Translations under genes and position numbers: made by a program
Assembly: GCF_014174495.1 (NCBI RefSeq)
Contig: NZ_JACJHR010000071.1
Location: forward strand, 1 to 48,303
Origin: Amycolatopsis echigonensis
GTDB taxonomy: Bacteria > Actinomycetota > Actinomycetes > Mycobacteriales > Pseudonocardiaceae
Reading direction: 5' to 3'
DNA length: 48,303 nt
The notes under the pieces: generated by a model
What the model was told of the DNA's origin: nothing
Databases searched by the model: none
The model's input: only the letters and a program-made list of their open reading frames with translations
Shown: piece after piece, positions 15,323 to 22,468 of the stretch
How positions within the stretch are numbered: position 1 is the stretch's first letter
Layout: each line of letters starts with the position of its first letter

Positions 15323-16600
15323 ATGGGGAGTCTCCGTTCGCGCATCCTCGCTTGGGCCGGCCGCCGGTACATCGCCCGCCAGCAGAAGCGCGGTTTCGAT
15401 CTCGAGAAGATGGCGCTGCTGCCGGATTCGGCGCTGGAGCCGTTGCGCCGCCAGGGGCTCGACCCGGTTCCGGACCTCGGCCGGCTGCGCGCCGAGGCCC
15501 CGATCAGCAAGCTGGACCTGCCGTTCGGGATGAACGCCTGGCTGGTGACCGGGTACGAGGAGGCCAAGGCTGTCCTCGGGAAGGGCACGGAGTTCAGCAA
15601 CGACTTCACGAACCTCGTCGGCAACGCGGGCGTCACCGAGGACCAGAACCCCGGCGGCCTCGGATTCGCCGACCCGCCGGTCCACACGCGGTTGCGGAAG
15701 CTGCTGACTCCCGAGTTCACGATGCGCCGGCTTTCCCGGCTGACGCCGCGGATCGACGAGATCGTCGCGGGCCAGCTGGACGCGATGGCCGCCGCGGACG
15801 GGCCGGTGGACCTGTGGGAGCAGTTCGCGCTGCCCATTCCCTCGCTCACGATCTGCGAGCTGCTCGGCGTGTCCTATGAGGACCGGGCGGACTTCCAGCG
15901 GCTGAGCACCGCGCGGTTCGACCTGTTCAGCGGTGCCGGCGCGTCGCTGGGGGCGATCTCGGAGTCGCTGGGGTACCTGCTGGAGATCGTGCGCAAGCAG
16001 CGCCAGCAGCCCGGCGACGGCCTGCTCGGCATGCTGATCAAGGAGCACGGCGACGAGATCGACGACCGCGAACTCGCCGGTCTCGCGGACGGCCTCCTGA
16101 CCGGCGGTCTCGAGACCACGGCGAGCATGCTGGCGCTGGGCGCGCTGGTGGTGCTGCGCGACCCGGCCGCGTTCGAAGCGGTCCGAGGCGACGACGATTC
16201 GGTGCACCGGTTCGTCGAGGAACTGCTGCGGTACCTGACGGTCGTGCAGATGGCGTTCCCGCGGTTCGCGAAGCAGGACATGGACATCGCGGGCGTGCAC
16301 ATCAGCGAGGGCGACATCGTGCTGGTGTCGCTGTCGGTCGCGGACCGCGACCCGGTGCTCGGCAAGGGCGACATGGACCGCTTCGACCCGACCCGCGAGC
16401 CCTCCTCGCACCTGGCGTTCGGGTACGGGATCCACCGCTGCATCGGCGCGGAACTGGGCCGGATGGAGCTGCGAGCGGCCTACCCGGCGCTGGTCCGGCG
16501 CTTCCCCAACCTGCGGCTCGCGGTACAGCCGGAGGAGCTGGCGTTCCGGAAGGTGTCGATCGTGTACGGGCTCGACTCGCTGCCGGTGCTGGTGGACTGA
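15323..16600 (+). CDS. Cytochrome P450
   Basis: 425 residues. Diagnostic motifs: I-helix ADGLLTGGLETTASM, K-helix EELLR (ExxR) and the heme-binding FGYGIHRCIGAELGRME with the axial Cys at about residue 373. HTRLRKLLTPEFT in the C-helix region is typical of bacterial CYP105/107-type enzymes. It is a soluble, haem-thiolate monooxygenase needing ferredoxin and reductase partners, none of which is adjacent. The gene stands alone between two decayed fragments and a repeat tract, so the substrate cannot be deduced. Confidence 0.95.
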   Translation: MGSLRSRILAWAGRRYIARQQKRGFDLEKMALLPDSALEPLRRQGLDPVPDLGRLRAEAPISKLDLPFGMNAWLVTGYEEAKAVLGKGTEFSNDFTNLVGNAGVTEDQNPGGLGFADPPVHTRLRKLLTPEFTMRRLSRLTPRIDEIVAGQLDAMAAADGPVDLWEQFALPIPSLTICELLGVSYEDRADFQRLSTARFDLFSGAGASLGAISESLGYLLEIVRKQRQQPGDGLLGMLIKEHGDEIDDRELAGLADGLLTGGLETTASMLALGALVVLRDPAAFEAVRGDDDSVHRFVEELLRYLTVVQMAFPRFAKQDMDIAGVHISEGDIVLVSLSVADRDPVLGKGDMDRFDPTREPSSHLAFGYGIHRCIGAELGRMELRAAYPALVRRFPNLRLAVQPEELAFRKVSIVYGLDSLPVLVD

Positions 16601-17224
16601 CGCCGGACCTCCTCTAGGCCGGGGTGGTTGCGGTGATTGCTCCGGATCGGGGCCGGTGAAAGGTCGGTTGGTGCGCGGGTGTGCGCGCATGGCTGTGGCT
16701 GGGACGGAATTGACCACGGGACGCGGCGGACACGCCCGGTGGGACGGCTTAGGGCAGCGGCCGCACGGCTGGCGAGGTCACCTCGACAGCACGCTCGTCG
16801 GCACAGCCGGACCGACAGCGCGCTCGTGGCGCGCGAGGCGGTCTAGCCGCGCTCGCAGCTTGGTGGCGGTGGGCTAGGCGGTCTAACCGCGCTGGCAGCG
16901 TGGTGGCGGTGCGCGAGGCGGTCTAGCTGAGCCGACGGAGCGCTGGTGGTGGGGCGGCCTTGCCGAGTCGATGGCGTGGTGGTGCGCGAGGTGATCTAGC
17001 CGTACCGGCAGCGCGCGCTCGATGGGCTCGAGGAGGTCTAGCCGAATCGAGGGTGCGCTGGTGATGGGCGAGTCGGCCTAGCCGCCCCGGCAGCGTGCTG
17101 GCGGCGCGATCGAATCCTTGTACGCGAAGCGGGCTCGAACCCGGGCAGGTGATCGGACCCCCTCCACAGCCCCGCCCGGCCCCGTCCTCACCGGCATCTT
17201 CCTCACCGCACTTCCCGGTTCACC
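16601..17224. repeat. Degenerate ~40 bp tandem repeat in a 624 bp spacer
   Basis: No gene is visible. A box of the form G(T/G)CTAGCCG recurs at about 16841, 16881, 16921, 16958 (degenerate), 16994, 17036 and 17076. This gives a period of 36-41 bp, with a GGCAGCG(C/T)G(C/G)TGG-like segment between boxes. Weaker units may begin near 16745. The array ends about 120 bp before the alkB stop codon. Spacing and divergence do not fit CRISPR. Confidence 0.7.
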
Positions 17225-17851
17225 TCATCGCACTCCTCGAGGCCGGAACTGGATGCTGATCCGCGGCCCCACCGCCCGGGCCGTTTTCGGGATGGCGTGT
17301 TCCCATGTCCTCTGGCACGACCCGCCCATCACGATCAAGTCTCCGTGGCCCAATGGGTACCGCACCGATTCCCCGCCGCCTCTCGGGCGCAGCGCCAGAT
17401 GGCGGGCCGCGCCGACGGACAGGATCGCCACCATGGTGTCCTCGGTCCGGCCGCGGCCGAGGTCGTCGCCGTGCCAGGCGACGCTGTCCTGGCCGTCGCG
17501 GTAATAGCAGAGCCCGGCGGTGCGGAACGGTTCGCCCAGTTCAGCCGCGTAGTGCGCGGACAGCGCCTCCCGGGCCTCGGTGAGGACTGGATGCGGCAGC
17601 GGCGCGTGCTCGCGGTAGAAGCACAGCAGCCGCGGCACGGCGACCACCCGGTCGTACATCTGCCTGCGTTCCGCGTACCACGGGACCTCCGCCGCCAGGT
17701 GCTCGTACAACTCATCCGAGCCGTCGAGCCATCCGGGCAGCACGTCGATCCACGCGCCTTGCCCCAATTCGGTGCGCTGCGCTCCGGACAACGGGCCCAG
17801 CGTGGCCGGCCCGCTGGCACCGAACAGCGAGCCCTGAAATGCCTGACTCAT
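17225..17851 (-). CDS. alkB: AlkB-type 2-oxoglutarate/Fe(II) dioxygenase (DNA alkylation repair)
   Basis: 208 residues; ATG with GGAGG 2-3 bases upstream. The iron triad is visible as His127 and Asp129 in AWHGDDLGR and His185 in TWEHAIPK, followed by PRISIQFR, whose two arginines bind 2-oxoglutarate. RLLCFY near residue 75 matches the nucleotide-recognition lid region. Expected role is oxidative removal of alkyl groups from N1-methyladenine/N3-methylcytosine. A LexA-type box lies 21 bp before the start codon, which suggests SOS induction from its own promoter in the 41 bp gap behind the ArsR-type gene. Confidence 0.93.
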   Translation of the reverse strand: MSQAFQGSLFGASGPATLGPLSGAQRTELGQGAWIDVLPGWLDGSDELYEHLAAEVPWYAERRQMYDRVVAVPRLLCFYREHAPLPHPVLTEAREALSAHYAAELGEPFRTAGLCYYRDGQDSVAWHGDDLGRGRTEDTMVAILSVGAARHLALRPRGGGESVRYPLGHGDLIVMGGSCQRTWEHAIPKTARAVGPRISIQFRPRGVR

Positions 17852-17871
17852 GCCTCCAAGCTACACGACAA

Positions 17872-17887
17872 TCGAACACCTGTTCGG
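17872..17887 (-). promoter_or_regulatory. LexA/SOS box upstream of alkB
   Basis: TCGAACACCTGTTCGG on the plus strand matches the mycobacterial/actinobacterial SOS box TCGAAC-N4-GTTCGA at all but the last base. It lies between the ArsR-type stop (17893) and the alkB start (17851), where a LexA-controlled promoter for alkB would have to be. Confidence 0.7.
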
Positions 17888-17892
17888 ATGAA

Positions 17893-18471
17893 CTACTCGG
17901 CGGGTTTGGGATGCGCGGTGACGATGAGCCGGTGCAGACGTGCGTCGGGGGCGGATTCGTTGTGGTAGCGGGACACGAGGTCGGTCACGAGGGCGGTCAG
18001 TTCGTCGGTGAAGGCGGACCGGTCGCGCGCCGAGGCGAAGGCGATTTCCGTGTCCAAGGTCAGCGTCGAGAGCGGTTTGCCCGCGCGGGCGGCGCGGCGG
18101 GCCAGTCCGGCGACCTCGCGCAGCGTCCGGCCGGCGACCGCCAGCAGGTAGCTCACCGATAGGCGGTCCGGCTTCACCCGTGCGGAACCGGCGGCCCCGA
18201 GGGCGGCGGGGGAGACCAGATAAGCGCCGGCGGTGGCGGCGAAAAGCCGTTCGGTGAGGCCTCCCCACTGCCGGGTTCCGGCGGGTTCGACCAAGCCGTG
18301 CGATTCGAGCGCGCGGAGATGGTAGTTGACCTTTTGCCTGGTCAGACCCACTCGGGAGGCCAGCGCCGCGGCGGACGCCGGTTCGGTCAGCGCGGCCAGC
18401 AGGCGGGCGCGCACCGGGTCCAGCGCGGCCGCCGCGACGGCGGGGTCCTCGATCACTTCGACGTCCTGCAT
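17893..18471 (-). CDS. ArsR-type winged-helix transcriptional regulator
   Basis: 192 residues from the ATG at 18471 (MQDVEVIED); a TTG at 18483 is a weaker alternative. The winged helix sits at the N-terminus: LDPVRARLLAALTEPASAAALASRVGLTRQKVNYHLRALESHGLVE. The C-terminal half is unlike metal-binding ArsR proteins and has no Cys cluster, so the signal is unlikely to be a thiophilic metal. It is divergent from the secreted jelly-roll gene across 136 bp, which may be its target. alkB follows 41 bp downstream but seems to have its own SOS control. Confidence 0.85.
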   Translation of the reverse strand: MQDVEVIEDPAVAAAALDPVRARLLAALTEPASAAALASRVGLTRQKVNYHLRALESHGLVEPAGTRQWGGLTERLFAATAGAYLVSPAALGAAGSARVKPDRLSVSYLLAVAGRTLREVAGLARRAARAGKPLSTLTLDTEIAFASARDRSAFTDELTALVTDLVSRYHNESAPDARLHRLIVTAHPKPAE

Positions 18472-18607
18472 TCCCTGAGCCAAGCAGTGACAAACAAAGT
18501 CGTCAAGGATGCCGCCCTTGTCCGCGACCGGCCGGGGACTTACAGTGATCGGCAGTGGTCTGGACCTGTACCGCTACCGCCGCCCTGAGTTCCACGGAGG
18601 TTGGCAC

Positions 18608-19213
18608 GTGCGCACGAGAACCCGGATCGGCGGAGCACTGGCGGCGGCGGTGTGCGGGATCGCGATTCTCGCCCCGGTCGCGGACGCCCAGGTCGGCGGC
18701 GGCACCTGGAAACCCTGGTCGCCGGGGTACAAGGAACAGCAGAAGGGCTGCGGCCAGGTCAGCGGGCTCACCTTCAAGCTGACCTGCTCGGACGGCAGCG
18801 GCGAGCAACGGGCCGAGCGCCGCTACGAGACCTACACCGGCGGCACGCACCAGTTCGAGGGGTCGTTCAAGATCACCAGCATGGGCGGTTCGCGGATCAG
18901 CCTGAAACAGACGTTCCGCGACGGTTCGAACGCCGGGCCGTATTTCCTGCTGGCGGTGGAGAAAGGCGGGCGGCTCTACACCGTGGAGAACGGCCAGACG
19001 GTGGCCACCGGCGCGACGGTGGGGACTTCGGTGCGGGTCAATACGATCAATGAGGTCGGCAGTACCCACAAGGTGTACATCAACGGCTCGCTGAAGCAGA
19101 CGGACGACAGCCCGTCGGGTAGTTATTACGATAAATTCGGCTCGTATCGTACGGCGAGCGGGGCGGGACCGATTACCGTGGAGTGGAGCGGGATCAAGTT
19201 CTGGACCAGGTGA
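18608..19213 (+). CDS. Secreted jelly-roll protein (polysaccharide lyase/glucanase-like)
   Basis: 201 residues; GTG start with GGAGG 7 bases upstream. The N-terminal signal peptide RTRTRIGGALAAAVCGIAIL is followed by a likely cleavage after VADA. The mature part is all-beta: RRYETYTGGTHQFEGSFKI, ISLKQTFRDGS, YFLLAVEKGGRLYTV, HKVYINGSLKQT and a C-terminal KFGSYRTASGAGPITVEWSG. The pattern recalls concanavalin-like jelly-roll enzymes such as alginate-lyase-2/PL7-like and related secreted proteins. I cannot place the catalytic residues with certainty, so the enzymatic role is tentative. It is divergently oriented to the ArsR-type regulator. Confidence 0.7.
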   Translation: MRTRTRIGGALAAAVCGIAILAPVADAQVGGGTWKPWSPGYKEQQKGCGQVSGLTFKLTCSDGSGEQRAERRYETYTGGTHQFEGSFKITSMGGSRISLKQTFRDGSNAGPYFLLAVEKGGRLYTVENGQTVATGATVGTSVRVNTINEVGSTHKVYINGSLKQTDDSPSGSYYDKFGSYRTASGAGPITVEWSGIKFWTR

Positions 19214-19633
19214 TCGCTTGCCGCCGGACGGGTGCCTGCCGCCGCCTGGCATCCTTCCGCGCTGAAAGCACTCGGCTCGTCCGATCACCCGCACGGAAGC
19301 CTGGAAGCGCCCGGGCGAAGAGCCCTCGACGTCTGCGGGGCAACGGGATGCACGCCCGATGGCTGGCAGCGGACGGACATTCGGCCTACGTAGTCGAGCC
19401 AACGGCTTCGGAGGTCAACGAGGCAGCCGAGATCGAAGGTCGCACGGCCGAAATGGTGACCCCCGAGCCGTGACCTGGCCGGATAATAAGTGCGGATGTC
19501 GTGCTGTTAATGGGTCCGCTCCACCGCCAGACCGCACGCATGCGCTTGCTGAAGTGTGCTTCGCCCTGATGTCGTTTTGCTCGCCACCGCGATCAGCAGT
19601 TATCACTCGCTCTTGGAGATCGGAACCACGCTG
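19214..19633. other. 420 bp intergenic region, no supported gene
   Basis: Short frames cross this gap (for example one from an ATG at 19349), but none has a ribosome binding site or a recognisable motif. From about 19480 to 19630 the DNA is visibly less GC-rich than its surroundings, which may mark foreign or decayed sequence. It separates two unrelated, convergently placed genes. Confidence 0.5.
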
Positions 19634-20563
19634 TCAGCTAGCCCATTCTTCCAGCGAATCCCAAGCCGCGAGTGTCCGGCCGCTGGTGAACCGGCGGTGC
19701 TCGCCGGTCAGCGGATCCTCGAATTCCAGCACTTTCGCCAGCAGCTGCAACGGTTTCGTGAAGTCGTCGAGCGGTTTCTCGTGCAGCTCCGGATAGAAAT
19801 CGTCGCCCAGGATCGGGATTCCCAGGGAACACATGTGGACCCGCAGCTGATGCGTGCGTCCAGTGGCGGGCGTGAGGCGATAGCGGCCCAGCCCGTCCCG
19901 GTGTTCCAGAAGCTCCACTGTGGACTCGGCATTCGGCGGTCCGGGTACCTCCTGCGCGGCCAGCACGCCGCGTTCCTTCACGATCCTGCTGCGCACCACC
20001 CGGGGCAGTTCCACAAGCGGGTCATAGGGCGCGATCGCCTCGTATTCCTTGTGTACCAACCGATCGCGGAACATCGTCTGGTACGCGCCGCGCGCGGACG
20101 GCGTGATCACGAACATCACCAGCCCCGCCGTGACGCGGTCGAGGCGGTGGGCGGGGGACAGGGCGGGCAGGTCCAGCGAGCGGCGAAGGCGCACCAAGGC
20201 GGTTTCCAGGACGTGCCGCCCACGCGGGATGGTCGCCAGGAAGTGGGGTTTGTCGACTACGAGCAGGTGTTCGTCGCGGTGCAGGACGGTGACGTCGAAC
20301 GGCACCGGGACCTCGTCCGGCAGATCGCGGTGGAACCAGATGAACGAACCCGGAACGTACGCCGCGTCAATCCCCAGCGGGCCGTTCTCGCCGTGGATCC
20401 GCTGCTCGTGCAGCATTTCCTCGATCCGCGCGGGGGCGACGCGGGGCAGGCGTTCGACCAGGTGCTCCAGCAGGGTCGTCCACGGACCCTCTTCCGGCAG
20501 CCGCAGCCGTGCGGGGTCCAGGCCGTGCCGGGGCGGGATCGGGGCCGGGCGCTTGCGTCTCAT
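19634..20563 (-). CDS. RluA family RNA pseudouridine synthase
   Basis: 309 residues; ATG with GGGAG upstream. The catalytic stretch AHRLDRVTAGLVMF holds the active Asp (residue 142) of RluA enzymes. LLVVDKPHFLATIPRG and TGRTHQLRVHMCSLGIPILGD are further family motifs. An N-terminal region of about 90 residues precedes the catalytic core and is typical of the actinobacterial subgroup. It isomerises uridine in rRNA or tRNA; the exact site is unknown. Transcribed alone, about 390 bp upstream of the DUF5313 gene's end. Confidence 0.92.
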   Translation of the reverse strand: MRRKRPAPIPPRHGLDPARLRLPEEGPWTTLLEHLVERLPRVAPARIEEMLHEQRIHGENGPLGIDAAYVPGSFIWFHRDLPDEVPVPFDVTVLHRDEHLLVVDKPHFLATIPRGRHVLETALVRLRRSLDLPALSPAHRLDRVTAGLVMFVITPSARGAYQTMFRDRLVHKEYEAIAPYDPLVELPRVVRSRIVKERGVLAAQEVPGPPNAESTVELLEHRDGLGRYRLTPATGRTHQLRVHMCSLGIPILGDDFYPELHEKPLDDFTKPLQLLAKVLEFEDPLTGEHRRFTSGRTLAAWDSLEEWAS

Positions 20564-20575
20564 CGGCTCCCGAGT

Positions 20576-20971
20576 CTAGTCGGCCGGGTCCTGCCGATAG
20601 GCCGCGATGTAGCGGGCGGTCGCCTCGGCGTTGGCCTCGGCGGCTTTCTCCCGCCGGATCCGCTTGCCCGTTCCGGGCGGGAAACCGTTGCGGGACAACC
20701 GGTGGTCGATGCTTTCCTCCATGTACGCGCACGAGTAGAAGTACGACACCAGCGCGGCCATCAGCACGATCGCCAGCCGCAGCCCGAGCGGGGCCGGCAG
20801 CAGGAGCCAGACCAGGCACAGCGGCGCGATGCCCACCGTCGCGCGCAGGACGTGCCGGGCCTTCCAGTGCTTGGACGTCGCGTCGTGCAGCAGCCAGTCG
20901 CGGTAGCGCTCCGGGAGCCGTCCGCTCACGGCGTACCAGAACCAGCGGAGAACGCCGGGCCGGTCGGTCAT
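20576..20971 (-). CDS. DUF5313 family membrane protein
   Basis: 131 residues. LRWFWYAVSGRLPERYRDWLLHD at the N-terminus and YSCAYMEESIDHRLSRNGFPPG in the second half fit the actinobacterial DUF5313 family. Two hydrophobic spans lie between (ATVGIAPLCLVWLLLPAPLG and LAIVLMAALVSYFYSCAY). The function is not known. It lies 12 bp upstream of the pseudouridine synthase gene in the same orientation and is divergent from the MarR-type gene, sharing the operator-bearing region with it. Confidence 0.85.
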   Translation of the reverse strand: MTDRPGVLRWFWYAVSGRLPERYRDWLLHDATSKHWKARHVLRATVGIAPLCLVWLLLPAPLGLRLAIVLMAALVSYFYSCAYMEESIDHRLSRNGFPPGTGKRIRREKAAEANAEATARYIAAYRQDPAD

Positions 20972-21003
20972 CGTTCCTCCTCGGGGTCTGCGGCCACAGT
21001 ACC

Positions 21004-21032
21004 CTAATGATTAGTACACTAACTATTAGTGT
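21004..21032. promoter_or_regulatory. Two palindromic operators in the DUF5313/MarR divergent region
   Basis: CTAATGATTAG (21004-21014, 5-1-5) is followed by ACACTAACTATTAGTGT (21016-21032, perfect 7-3-7 inverted repeat). They share the CTAA/TTAG core and lie 44-72 bp before the MarR GTG and 33 bp or more before the DUF5313 ATG. This is the usual arrangement for autoregulation by a MarR/OhrR dimer. Confidence 0.7.
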
Positions 21033-21075
21033 GGTGCAGCCCGCGCTAGAGTGGGCGCGAGCACGAGGAGGACGA

Positions 21076-21519
21076 GTGGCCGAGATCGACCTTGGCGAGG
21101 ACCCGCTGAAGCTCGACCGGCAGGTGTGCTTCGCGCTGTCGGTCGCCTCGCGCAGCGTGATCGCGATTTACCGGCCGCTGCTGGAGCCGCACGGGCTGAC
21201 CCATCCGCAGTACCTGGTGATGCTGGCGCTGTGGGAGCAGTCGCCGCGCTCGGTCAAGGATCTCAGCACGGCGTTGCGGCACGAGCCCGCGACGCTGTCG
21301 CCGCTGCTCAAACGGCTGGAAGCGGTCGGGTACGTGACCCGTGGCCGCAGCCGGGCCGACGAGCGCCAGCTGACCGTCGAGCTCACCGAGAAGGGCCGGG
21401 AGCTGCGTGCCGAGGCGGAGAAGATCCCGTATCGCGTCGTGGAGCGGCTCGGCATGGAGGTCTCCGAGCTGGAGGCGCTGCACGCCGCGCTGGGCCGGGT
21501 GATCGAAGCGACCGCTTAG
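21076..21519 (+). CDS. MarR family regulator, OhrR-like
   Basis: 147 residues from the GTG at 21076 with GAGGAGG just upstream. LDRQVCFALSVASRSV corresponds to the N-terminal helix of OhrR, where Cys18 sits at the position of the peroxide-sensing cysteine. The winged helix follows: LTHPQYLVMLALWEQ, VKDLSTALRHEPATLSPLLKRLEAVGYV, then RSRADERQLTVELTEKG in the wing. It probably senses organic peroxide or another electrophile by Cys oxidation. No ohr gene is in the window. The likely targets are itself, the divergent DUF5313 gene and perhaps the downstream flavin/F420 oxidoreductase. Confidence 0.9.
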   Translation: MAEIDLGEDPLKLDRQVCFALSVASRSVIAIYRPLLEPHGLTHPQYLVMLALWEQSPRSVKDLSTALRHEPATLSPLLKRLEAVGYVTRGRSRADERQLTVELTEKGRELRAEAEKIPYRVVERLGMEVSELEALHAALGRVIEATA

Positions 21520-21583
21520 CGGGAAGAACTCGCGCCCGGATCAGGTTCTGCCGAGGAGTACGTGCCGACAGAGCGGAGCGAGC

Positions 21584-22468
21584 GTGGACAAGATCCGGGT
21601 GGGGGTGGCTCCGGGACTCGGGACCGGGCCGGCGGAATTCACCGGTTTGGCCGAGCTGACCGAGGCGGCGGGCGTCGACTCGCTGTGGCTGTCCGAAGTG
21701 GTCTATTCGCCGGATGTCGATCCGGTGATCGGCATGACGCACGCGCTGGCCCGCACCGAACGGCTCAAACTGGGCACCGGCGTGGCGATTCTGCCCGGAC
21801 GCAATCCGGTGCTGGTCGCGAAACAGCTGGTCACGCTGGCGGGGCTGGCTCCGAAACGCGTCCTCCCGGTGTTCGGCTTATTGCCCGCGCAGGCCGCGGA
21901 ACGCGCGCTGTTCCAGGTGCCGGACGGGCGGCGCGCGGCGGTGTTCGACGAGTCGCTCGCGTTGCTGCGTTTGCTGCTCGAACAGGACAACGTGTCCTTC
22001 GACGGCGAGTTTTTCCAGGTCGACAACGTGACGATCGGGCCGCGTCCGGCGAAGCGGCTCGACGTCTGGGTCGGCGGGTCCGCTCCGGCGGCGTTGCGTC
22101 GCGCGGGCCGGTTGTCCGATGGATGGCTCGGCAGCTTCCACACGCCGGGTCAGTCCCGTGCGGCGCGGCTGGCGATCCAGGAAGCCGCTGCCGAAGCCGA
22201 CCGGGAGATCGAATCGGACCACTTCGGGTTGAGCATGGTCCTCGCGCTGCACGGGATCCCGGAAAGGCTGCGGGCGGTGGCGCAGCAGCGCAATCCGGGC
22301 CGTCCGGCCGCTGACCTCGTGCCGACCAGTTGGGCCGAGGCGCGCCGGATGATCGAGCAGCACATCGAGGCCGGACTCACGAAATTCGTGGTTCGGCCGG
22401 GGTACTCCGGCGACTACCGGCAGTTCCTCGACGATTTCGTGCGCGAACTCGTACCGCTGCAGAACTAG
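21584..22468 (+). CDS. LLM-class (luciferase-like) oxidoreductase
   Basis: 294 residues, GTG start. Bacterial luciferase-like TIM barrel: GLAELTEAAGVDSLWLSEV, HALARTERLKLGTGVAILPGR, PVLVAKQLVTLAGLAPKR and LDVWVGGSAPAALRRAGRLSDGWLG. In actinobacteria such proteins use F420 or FMN, and the cofactor cannot be decided here. It follows the OhrR-like regulator by 64 bp in the same direction, which suggests a redox-stress link. Its stop codon shares the CTAG palindrome with the stop of the convergent exporter (22465-22468). Confidence 0.9.
   Translation: MDKIRVGVAPGLGTGPAEFTGLAELTEAAGVDSLWLSEVVYSPDVDPVIGMTHALARTERLKLGTGVAILPGRNPVLVAKQLVTLAGLAPKRVLPVFGLLPAQAAERALFQVPDGRRAAVFDESLALLRLLLEQDNVSFDGEFFQVDNVTIGPRPAKRLDVWVGGSAPAALRRAGRLSDGWLGSFHTPGQSRAARLAIQEAAAEADREIESDHFGLSMVLALHGIPERLRAVAQQRNPGRPAADLVPTSWAEARRMIEQHIEAGLTKFVVRPGYSGDYRQFLDDFVRELVPLQN

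Noticed and set aside
16830..17090. CRISPR array
   Set aside because: Repeats are degenerate, the conserved core is only about 8 bases, the intervening sequence is itself repetitive, and no cas genes are present.
17140..17160. tRNA T-arm-like CGGGTTCGAGCCCG on the minus strand
   Set aside because: The loop is one base short for a 5 bp stem and no acceptor, D-arm or anticodon arm can be drawn around it.
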